The notes beneath the pieces are model-generated. The model did not search any database and was not told the origin of the DNA. It worked only from the letters and a program-made list of their open reading frames with translations. From Echinometra lucunter (Eukaryota > Echinodermata > Echinoidea > Camarodonta > Echinometridae), in the NCBI GenBank assembly GCA_029962745.1, contig CM057153.1:12058518-12122517 (forward strand): 64,000 nt of DNA, read 5' to 3'. The position numbers were made by a program, and so were the translations under genes. This document shows, in pieces, positions 23,075-34,300 of the stretch. Position 1 is the stretch's first letter, and every line of letters starts with the position of its first letter.

Positions 23075-26000
23075 CTGCGGTAAAATAAACATGAGCAATT
23101 AGAAGGCTGAATCAAAACAGAATCAACTGTTTAATCCATTTCTATTTTATCTTAAGTCATCTTTTAAAAGAACCCTGTTCGGATAATCATTTTTTGTTTT
23201 ATCCATCACATGATCATTCTTAAATTCAGACCTACATTTTGTATAACACTCCTAATTTTTAGAGTTGGATCCAGTGACAACTCCAAAATTCGATTAAAAT
23301 TCTTAATCTAATAGAGTGACAAATAAGTCTTATTGATTATAATTATGTCCCTAATAACAATCGACACAGATTAATTTCTAATGTGGAGATTAGAAATTAA
23401 GCGGACTAAATATGCATGCATAACCCTTTCAAAAGTACTATAATCACTGTTTATCACTTCTCTTTGATTCGCTTGAGGAATTTCTCTTCTGTTTGTGACC
23501 TGTATTCCAGTTCATCGAGCACAAATAAGCCTGGAAACAAATATTTTTTACTACCATTCTCTAGGGTAGAGTCCTTCTGAGAAGTAGGTACGTCGGATGA
23601 GAGTGTTGTCAGTGATGACATATTGGTAGTCTCCATCGATGTTAATGTAGCAGACGATTGCATGTCCGCTGACGCTGATGGGGTTATTGAAAATAAGAAC
23701 AACGTTACATATGAAGTCATGTACATGTACAGCAAAGCGCTTGTAGTCTTTGGCGGGTTTGTGATAGTGTTTTTTGTCACTATCAAATTATTCCATTTTT
23801 CTTCTCTAAAAGGATATTGTACATTCTCTGTATGAAATAGCCTGCATGAAAATGCGGTTGTTTTTTTAAATCTAAATTTCTTAGATTAGAAATTAATCTA
23901 AGAGAATGCGATGAGGGACAAATCAAAATTAGATAAAGAAAATTACAATCAATTTCAAAATCTATCAAGATTTTTAATCGAGTTTTGGATCTGTCCCTAA
24001 TCACAATCTAAGAAATTTAAAGTGTTCATCTAGACATGTTTTCAGATAATATGACATGGTTCATCTTACGGCTTTGATTTCTAGTGAGTTTACTAACCGT
24101 TTTGCATAAGTAAAACGGAAGACCAGAAATGATTTTAATACTAGCTCGTTTTGGAGATTGCACTGTAAGACATTTTGTAAATTACATTTATTGTGAAATC
24201 ATCCAAACCCACAGACTAAATTAGAAAAAAAAATTATATTCCCCACAATCCCTGGATATGTTGTTAATATACAATGGTATTTTTCAGTAAAACAACTGTT
24301 GCCATGGTAGTTACCATTCCAGCAGGAGTTGCTATTATAGCAACTTTTTATGAAACGGGGATAAGGAATATAACAGTGTAGACAGAGTTGTCACATTTGG
24401 CTACCAATAGTTAAGCCGCCGATTTAAACCATGGTTTTACTTTGTACACCTTTGTGAATACGGGCCAATGTGCCCATTTCGGTTGCGTCAGTATTTGTCG
24501 TTTGATGCTGGAAATGTTTTGAAGGTAAATGAATACTTAAATCCTTGAACAGCAACGCAGTGGAAGTTCAAAATCACTGTTTCTCCAAGCAAATTGGAAA
24601 TTTATAAACTTTTCACTATTCTTTCTGCTAATGTTTTTTTAATTGATTTCAGAAGCAACATCTTTTATTAGACAACCTAGCAATGTTAAGAAAATAAATA
24701 TGGTGCTGATTAGTAGAAGAAAAACTAATCAAATAAGGCCTCAAATAATTCCTGTCAGGAATAGATTAACTCGTACTTTTCGTACATGCCCTTTATGAAG
24801 TGATACAAGTATGTTCAAAGACTAACCGTATTCTGTCGAGGAATCTGTGTCCAATTGTAATGATATGGTAGCAGCAGTTGAGGAAGATTTTGGCGACACT
24901 TCCACAGTTTCTGAAACGAATGTCATTGTTGGCATATCTGAAGTCTGCATCGGGAAAGAAGTGCTTTCCATCAACGACTCGGATAACCCCGATGGGCTTG
25001 TAGCAACATCAGAGGTCATCATTGTGATCATAGTTGAGTCTTTAGTAGTTTCTACTTCGGAAGTCTGCGCGGGGTTGGAAGGACTCTCCACTGTTGTCTG
25101 AAACCTTGGGCTTACTGACACAGTTAACCCTGACGATGTAGTAACAGCATCTGATGTTGAGAAGGTCGACTCTTGCAATTTCTCCGTCGTGTCAGGTGTA
25201 CTTTCAGTCGCTGTGGAGGATGTGAAGGAATTGGCAGTGGTTGACTCATCTGAAGTGAAAATTAACATTCAATGCTTTAGATACGCTGATGAAACAAAGC
25301 CGTAATTTAGCGCATGTAATAACAGATAGGTGATAAAACATAATTGCAAAATTTTAGTCAAGAATAAAAGACCGAATATCATTCGGTTTATGTCGAAAGG
25401 GTGCGTGCGCGGAGTGGCATGGGAGGGGGAGGGAACGGGGATGGCCGCACCCTTTCGAGAGAAGCCACCCCCCCCCCACCCGCTTGTCTCGAAAGGGTGT
25501 GTTGAGTAGTCTGATGTACCAGCCGTTTTTGTTTCATTCCATTACGAAATCAGCCTCATGCACATCTTTAATTTGCGACAGTAAGAAACTGAAGGAAGAT
25601 ATTTGCAAGTGTATGTGTGTGCGTATGTGTGTGTGTGTGTGCGGGTGCATTAGACTGCTTCTGCGTTCTTGAGTGTAAGAATACTCATGAACAAAATGCC
25701 TTTTCCCTTTTTTCCCTTTGTTCGGGGGGAGTGGGAGTGGGGCATTTCTCCCGTTTTATGCATCCCACCATGATATTCTAGCAGACAGAAAAGGGGAATT
25801 CTTTCCCTCATATATATTTTGGGGATCGTTGGACACCCCCCCCCCCCCATCAGGTGAAAGCCAACCGCCTGTTTCCTTTCCTACTTATTTTTTTCTTCTT
25901 CTTCTTCTTCTTCTTTTTTTAAACTTACATTAACAAAAACACGGCTGGTCCATCAGACTACTCAACACCCCCGTTTCCACGAATGGGTGCGTTAATTTCA

Positions 26001-26653
26001 CTCCCCACACGCAACCCACCCTTTCGAGACAACCGGGGGGGGGGGGGGCCCATCCCCGTTCCCTCCCTGCCCCCATCCCGCTCCGCGCACGCACCCTTGC
26101 GACATAAACCATATCATTCTGTGCCAGGAGCTAGAAGGACATTTCGAGGATTTAGATTACTTCCTACAATGCGATTGGTGACTACATTTTGTTGAAATGA
26201 TTCATTTGCGAAAACATAAACGGGACGGGCGGGAAGTACCAGGAGAGTGGATGCTAGAGAGGTGCAGGGGTGTTTGAATGTGAGGGGCACTGTCAGAGAT
26301 TTCTAAAGTAACAAGGCGCCAACAAGGGATGGTGAGCGCCATTTTTTTTTTCAAATTTATTGTAATAATTCTGGATTTTCATAGCGCTATAGACACCGAT
26401 GTCTCTAAGCGCTTTACAGAAATATTATTACCCTGATTCAGGCTTGCCAGCACACAATGTATGTACCTTCTCCTCTCCCTGTGTAGAATTCCAGCTAGGC
26501 GTCTTTTGCAGACACTCAGAATGCTAAGTTGCTAATGCAATGTTCGATTCCCGGCGGAGGCATTTTTTCAACCCTTGATTCAAAATGGATGACAGCTCTG
26601 GGGAACATTGAGGGAGCTACGCAATTATTATTCTCCCATTTTCATTTCTTTCA

Positions 26654-26699
<46 letters not shown>

Positions 26700-26905
26700 A
26701 TCTGTGGGTTAAGCGAATTTGGAGTCGCCGAAGCCACTGGCCCGTCTCCGTGGTCTAGTGGTTAAGGCATTGGCGTTCATAGCCTAAGGCCCGGGTTCGA
26801 TTCCCGGCGGAGACACTTTTTCAACCTTTGCAAAATTTCCAAAATGGTAGGACAGCTCTGAGGAACGTTGATTCATGCTACGCTATTATTCTCTCAATTG
26901 ATCTC

Positions 26906-26955
<50 letters not shown>

Positions 26956-28344
26956 TGTATATGGTGACACGACATATGCTGCGCCCAACAACTGCTCCGA
27001 AAATTCCGACAATTGCTCCACCGACATATGCTCCGCCGACATATGCTCCACCGACATATGCTCCGCCGTCATATGCTCCGCCGACATTTCCTCCGCCGAC
27101 AATTGCTCCGCCGACATATGCTCCGCAACGACGACAATTGCTCCACCGACATATGCTCCGAAACGACGACATTTACTCCGACTAGATATTTGCTCCTCCG
27201 AATTATGCTTCGCCGAAGTATTTCGTTGACAGTCCATGGGCGTCAATCCAGGGGGGACAGGGGGACACCTCCCAGGGTGGGGGACACAATAGGGCATGGC
27301 ATGCCCCCCCCCCCCCGATTTCACGATCGTTGTTGGCAAGTGAGAGAGGGAGAGGGAAAGGAGAGGAAAGAGGAAGGATGGGGAAAAGGAAAAAAAAAAG
27401 GAGTAAGGTGCCGAATTAAAGTCATATTCGGCTTATTTGCTTGTGTATTTTGACAATGAAATAACACTGGTATAAAGAAAGAGGGTGTACATTTTTCCTC
27501 GCTCGCTGCGCTCGCTCGTATAACATTAAGATTTAGGATGGCCTTTGAAGGTGAATAAATCAGGGGAGAGAGAGATATCTTTAAACCCATTATGTAGTTT
27601 CGATGAAGAATTATCACTTCGCTAGCTGCGCTCGCTCGTATTATATTTTTATACAGGATATTTTAGGAGAGCAACCACATACAGCAAGTGAGGTGAACAA
27701 ATATATAATTCAGAAGGAAATATGACAGAGGTACGTACACAACTGAACATGCCTCATGGGCTTTATACCGTTGAATTTATCGACATTGGTCGTCGGTAAT
27801 GGGTAGCATTGCACTTTGTCCGCAATCTGACCTCTACAGCCCCCCCCCCCCCCCTTTGAAAAAGGTCTAGCGACGCCCCTGCTCCCAAAACCCAACTGGG
27901 AAACGGACTGATGCCCATGGTTGACACGACGTTTGAGATGGTGACAATTGCTCCGTCGGCACCGTGAAATGAAATGGAGAGCATACTCTCTGACGTAACC
28001 AAGAATTTTCAACAGGGGGCAAGGCGAGGGGGAAGCTGTTGGAGAGCAGATGTCGTTTCGGAGCATATGTCGGCGGAGCAATTGTCGGCGGAGCAATTGT
28101 CGGCGGAGCAAATGTCGGTGGAGCAAATGTCGGTGGAGTAAATGTCGTCGTTTCGGAGCAATTGTCGGCGGAGCAAATGTCGACGGAGCATGTGTTGGCG
28201 GAGCAATTGTCGGCGGAGCAAATATCGGCGGAGCATGTGTCGGCGGAGCAAATGTCTGCGGAGCAATTGTCGCGGAGCAATTGTTGCGGAGCACTTGTCG
28301 GAATTTCCTGAGTAGTTGTCGGCGGAGCATATGTCATGAAACCA

Positions 28345-28383
<39 letters not shown>

Positions 28384-31300
28384 AAAACACACACATACCT
28401 AAACTGAGGGGCTTACCCGACGACTGAGTTGTGGTGGGTGCAAAATATTCTGTGGTGTCAGCATTTGATATCATGGTTGATGATGGCATGCTTTCCGCCG
28501 TTGTCGGATAAGCTGAGTCCAGTGAAGCATATGAAGTAGCAGTACTTGATGTTAGTGTCTCTTCTGTTGTTTGTGAGGACATCCGACTTTCTTCAAATGC
28601 AGTTGTAAGTGAAGTGTATGCGGTTGTCGGGTTATCTGGAGAAAGTGAATATAGTCATGATAGTGATAAAGAATGCACAGTGATAAAGAAGTATCAAACA
28701 AACGTTTCAGAAGGAGAAGACTGCAAAATCTAATATTTTGTTGCATGAATCACACTCTTTATACTAGTGCTTTATTGTGTTGCGGTTTGATATCAGAATT
28801 TTTATAAGTTTTCTATTGTACATAATTATTTCATGAATTCGGTTAAACCAGGTACCATTAAGGGAATTAGAAAGACAGGTGAAAATGTAGCCGTAATTAA
28901 ACGCGTTTATTGTGATCTTTATCAATGACTACTGCAGCACCATATGCATGAGTTTGATGGTAATTTCATGCCGTGTCAGGCTTGCCAGGAGAGAGATGGA
29001 AACTTTGATGTGATTTGTCATCTCATCTTTTGCCCTATTTTTTAAATTCAAATTATTCATCTCAGGTCATGTAAGGGAAATACATTTTGTCAGATGATGT
29101 AGATGATCTCATAGGTGATCAACTCGTAAGATGCATCTTTTATATCCACATCTCATTTAGAATATCATTATGTAGAGTTTTTATTGGGTTTTTAAACCAT
29201 GTATCATGTGTATAGGCCTACTCAATTTCTTGTTAATAATTGTTACCTGTTGCGGCAACGGCGGATAAGATAATCGAAAATCCCGTTCTTGTGACGCTGT
29301 AATCTGTCCTGAAGTGAATCCAAAGGTTGTTCACAGGAGATACAAGAACAGACGGATAAGATGTCCCGGTGAGGTTAGCTAAAAGGGTACGACTGCTAGA
29401 ACCAGGAATGGTTTCATATTCGAGCCCAAGAAAGTCATAACTGCAGAAAGGGGCAAGCAAGAAATGAAAATTGTAATGTGGAAGAATATATACATGGAAG
29501 TCTTTCCTAGCGATGTGAAATGATTCATGGATAATATTTTGTCTTATTTCGTAGCTGTTCTGCTTTTTTGATCACCCTTTATGCAAAGATTTTCCTTCAA
29601 TTGATAGTCAATTTGGCAACAGTAATCAGAACTGAATTTCGATTCCAATCGTTTCCCCTATAATGGCTTACGCTTACATTTTCTTTTGCTTTGTCACAAT
29701 ACTTATCTGTGGACAATAAATATCTCGTGTATTTCCATATCGCTCAAAGTATGTAGGTATGCCTACGTATCAAAATCACGATCTTACTTTGCTTCAAGAT
29801 CAAAATGTTCGAATTCGATGGTTATCGTGTGGTCCTGTGGAGCAGTGATATACCAGGAATTATCGAGATAATTGTCGTAGTTCGATGGATAATTTGGAGA
29901 ATGAATTATCCGAGAACCTCCGGATGCCAGGTAGATTTCTGTTAAGATATATTAGATAACAAAAAGAAAGATGATACTTTTCTTAGTAATATTAATACAA
30001 CCTTTACTATTTGACTGTACTGACATTTTAAGTAAAGACGCCCAGGTCGTGGGCTTTCATGGGGAATTTGACACCATGGGTGCTTACCCAGTAACAGGTG
30101 TTGTCCATCACTGTGAATTTTATGACCAACAGACCTTATGTAATGCTCTGTATCTTCACCCTTTCCCCATATGGCAAAGTCATTATCTCACTTTCCCTGG
30201 CCCGAGAATGCCCGAAGCAGGCCGAAGAATGTTTGTGGTGGGACAGTTTGTTTTGCTGTGCTCCAGAAATGTAGCTCTAGTACAGGCATTTTTCACAAAG
30301 TCTGGTGTCAGCAAATTATGATCCATTCCCCATGAAAGCCCACGACCTAGCGTCTTTAATGTTATTGTTATTATCAGCATTGATTTTGTCAGTGCAAATG
30401 TTATTATTACCACATTGGCCATAATATTTTGCCCTAAAGGGACAAAGGTAATTCATAAACAGGTTTTTAGCATGGTCATGGTATGCACAATGGTCGAGTA
30501 CAATTTTTAAATAGTTGTAATCTTTTACAAATACGGATATTAAAAGCTCACCCGAAGGAGTAATTGTGGTTGGTTCGAAAGATTGAGACTCAGCCGTGTG
30601 AACACCTGATACCATGGGTGAAATAGATATGCTTTCCATCGTTGTTTGATATGCTGGGTCTAGTAAAACACTCGAGGTAACAGTACTTGATGTTGACAGT
30701 GTTATCTCTTGTGTGATGTGGCCATCGGACGTCAGCGGTGAGACTGATGCGCTTTCACTATTTGCCACCGAAACGGTGTTTAACGATACTGCTGACTCAG
30801 ATATTGACGTGGCAACATCTGACTGCGTTGACTTCGTTGACCCTTCATTGGCATCTAAATCGAAATTTTCCCTCTTATCAAGTGTAGTTTCCATCCCTGC
30901 AAGAGAAGGCGACCCAGTGGCTGAGGTCGATTCATCGAAAATGGTAGTAAACATTGAGGTCTTCACCTCTTGAGTAGATTGAACTTCAGTTGGCGTCAAA
31001 GGGTTGGATGTACTGTCAGTATCTGGGCCAGAAATTGTGTTTAACGATACTGTTGACTCGGATGATGTCGAGGCACTGCTGGAGGCTGTCGAAGTAGAGT
31101 TTTCAGTGGCAGTTTCATTGGATTTCTGCGATGTGATATCCAATGTTTGCGTTAGAATGGATGTGCTTCCGATTATTGTTGAAAAACCTGGCATCGTTGA
31201 ACCCGTTGCCTCTGATGTTGTCATAGCAACAGTTGAGTTTACCTGGATTGACCCTTGAGTGAAGTCAGTGTCTGATGCCTGCGTTTGGGTGGAGGAACTT

Positions 31301-34300
31301 CTTGTCGATGTCGAAACAGATGAATACGTTGAATCGGAAGGTGAATACTGAGTTGGTTGCTCTGTTAACTCAAAATCAACTTCCGTCGTTGTGCTCTCTG
31401 TTGGTGTCTGATGAGATATCAAACCGTCTTCCGTCGTAATTTTCTGTGATGTATAAGTAGTTTTGGGGGTATCTGAAAAAAAATCAGAATAGATAGGAAA
31501 TCTTGAAGAAAATTCCAATCTGAAATTCGCCTCATGGGTCATGTTACATCACCTGTTGTGCTCTGGGATCAAATCATACTCTATTCATTGACATGACTGA
31601 AATTTAACACGAGTCATAATATTCTCTTAAATTCAAAAAGCAGGTGTAGTTGACGGTCAAAAAAATTGTAAAAAAGAAGCCATAATTGAGCGCGTGTGTC
31701 ATGATCACAGTAAATAAAAGAGTTTATGCCCCATTCAAGTAATCTATATTTTAAACAATGAAACATCATTCTTTGGATCACCATAAACAATTTAAAGTTT
31801 GTTTTTTTCATTCGGTGATCCTTTTTTTAGTTAGAACCATTTATCTGGAGATACAGGAAATGAAAGCATTCCGGTCAAATATGAAGTATTCAAAAATCTT
31901 GAAAGTTTGAGTATCGTTAGTCTTCTATTCATATAAGATGAACATATATCATCCTTAACACATTACGTTTAATTAGGATTTATTCAAACATTTCCAATAT
32001 ATAATGAACGTTATTCACATCTTATACTCGAATGTTAAACACCTAAGAAAAAAAAACCGACTTGTCCTACCTGTTGTGGCAATGGCAGTGGTACGAATTG
32101 AAAACCCTGTTCTTGTGACACTGTAGTCTGTAGTGAATCGTATCCATAAGTTATTCACAGGAGAAACAAGTGTAGATGGATAAGATATCCCTGTGAGATT
32201 GGCGAGTAGGGTACGACTGCTAGAACCAGAAGTTGATTCATACTCGAACCAAAGAAAGTCATAACTGCGGAAAGATACAAATAAAAAGGAAGTGTACAAA
32301 AAAAGAAGGTAACTCCTTACATGAGTACGATAACTTGTCATATATTGTGGAATAACATTAGAGAGCATCTAGTTTATTACCAGTCGTTCATTCTCAACTA
32401 TTTTCAGTTATTCTGTATCATTTTGTCAAATTACCTCTACAAAGAAATTATTCATTTCGAAAGTGGGGAAAATATTACGGTAGGTATTTTATATTAAAGC
32501 ACAATATTATCATAAAACATTTTATTCTGTTTCAATGCAAAATCATACTTTATATCCAGTTTCCAGTTTTATAATTTCTATTATACCTGTAATCTTAGTT
32601 TAGTGGGTATGCACTTATCGTGATGAAAACCATATTACAAAGTACCTTGTTTCGAGATTGAAATCTTCGAATTCGACGTAGATATTGTGGTTCATTGGTG
32701 CATTGATATACCATAATTGATCAAGATAATTGTCGTAGTTCGATGGATAATTCGGGGACTGAATAATCTGTGAACCTCCCGATGAGAGGTAAATGTTAAA
32801 TTCTGTAAAGAAATGTGAAATGAAGAAGCAGATATCATTACGTTTCTTGTAACTGGTGTAACCATAACTATCATTACCATCAATGTTCTTCATGTTATTT
32901 GATGGTATTTCACTATCATATCACAATAGTAAGTTTTCCAAGTTATAAGTCTTATTATTATAATCATTATTTAGAAATCTGTAAATATCATTTTATACTG
33001 TGATTTTAATTCGGATGCAGACATTTCTTGAATATTTCGATGCTGTAGATATATGGAATATAAGAGTAGCGTCAATATTTGTGCGATTTTCTTAGGATGT
33101 GAGTTTATGAGCTTTCCCTCCTAAAATTGGAAGCAAAATATTTTATCTTCCAGTCCTATAACTGTATTATAGTTTAAAAATAAAAAACATATAACCTAGG
33201 CCAATGTGAATTAAACTTGCCAATTTGCACACAAAATAGTTGTTTTCTATTTCATATTGCCTTGTCAATTTAGAGGGTCTAATGATTAACCATTTACAGT
33301 CCAATTTACTACATTAGAAACAAAATTATGTGTGCTTTTTGCTCTTTCTGCCAATTATGAGGCGCTATTCAAATAAGTCTTGGTCAAAAGATTATGCAAA
33401 AAGATCACAAATAAAAACGAACATTAAAAGGCTAACCTGGTGGAGCAGTTGTGGGTAAAAAATACTCCGACTGAGTGGTGCGAACATCTGATGTTTTCGA
33501 TTGGACGGACGTGCTTACAGTGTTCGCCATAGAAGCTGTGTTTAACGACGGTGTTGACTCAGATGGTGTCAAAGCGCCAGTTAGGACTGATAGCGTGGAC
33601 TCTTCAGAGGGTGTTGTCGTTGGGATATCTGATATTTGTTTATACAAATATGTGCTTCCCATTGTGGAAAAGCCTGAGTCCACAGAAGTAATTGACTCAA
33701 ATGACGTGGCTTCTACGATAGAATTCAACTTAGTTGATTCTATAAATGCATGAGTCGGGACAGGAGTACTTTCCATTATTGTTGTGGTAGCTTCACTAAG
33801 AGAAACATCGTGCTGCAGTGACGTTGCAGGGGTGATTTTTGAAGTTGGCTCTGTTGAAAGCTCAGTAGCGTCTTCATCATACAAGGTCTGCTTTGGATTG
33901 GAAGTCGTTTGAATGGCGAAAGGATCTGTATTCATTGAAACATCGGACACTTCTGATGTTGCGAAAGCGATTTCTTCGGTTGACTGTGTCGTTTGTTTAG
34001 ATGTATCTTCATCATTCATCGTCTGTGTTGATGTGAAAGTTGTTGCTATAGTTGTCAAATGAGGTGATATTGTCGAAACATCAGGCTCTGGCGATGTTGC
34101 AATCGTGATTTCTGCAGTTGACCGTGTCGTTTGTTTTGCTGTATCTTCATCATTCATTGTCTGCGTTGATGTGAAGGTTGTTTCCATAGACGTCAAATGA
34201 GCCGAGTTCTTCGAAACATACAAAGAGGACCCGGTGAGAATACCCTCAGATGTTGCCGCAGGAGGTTCCGTCACCTCAGGGCTACCTGTCAACAGTACCA

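Noticed and set aside
24847..25101. Plus-strand frames at 24847-25101, 30713-31258 and 33475-33753
   Set aside because: They are antisense to the mucin exons. The Val/Asp/Glu-rich peptides are what antisense of Ser/Thr codons produces.
26744..26815. A functional selenocysteine or suppressor tRNA gene
   Set aside because: Selenocysteine tRNAs are about 90 nt with long acceptor and variable arms. This copy is 72 nt with a mismatch in the anticodon stem and is fused to a SINE body and TA tail.
26828..28427. Long open frames rich in CSADICSADNC, PPTYAPPT or SAEQMSAEHM repeats
   Set aside because: They are translations of the 15-bp repeat arms. A stop-free repeat with length divisible by three is open in several frames on both strands, and no splice or start context supports coding.
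29971..30321. A 116-codon plus-strand frame
   Set aside because: It coincides with a MITE (30035-30356) inside an intron of the minus-strand gene and shows no domain.
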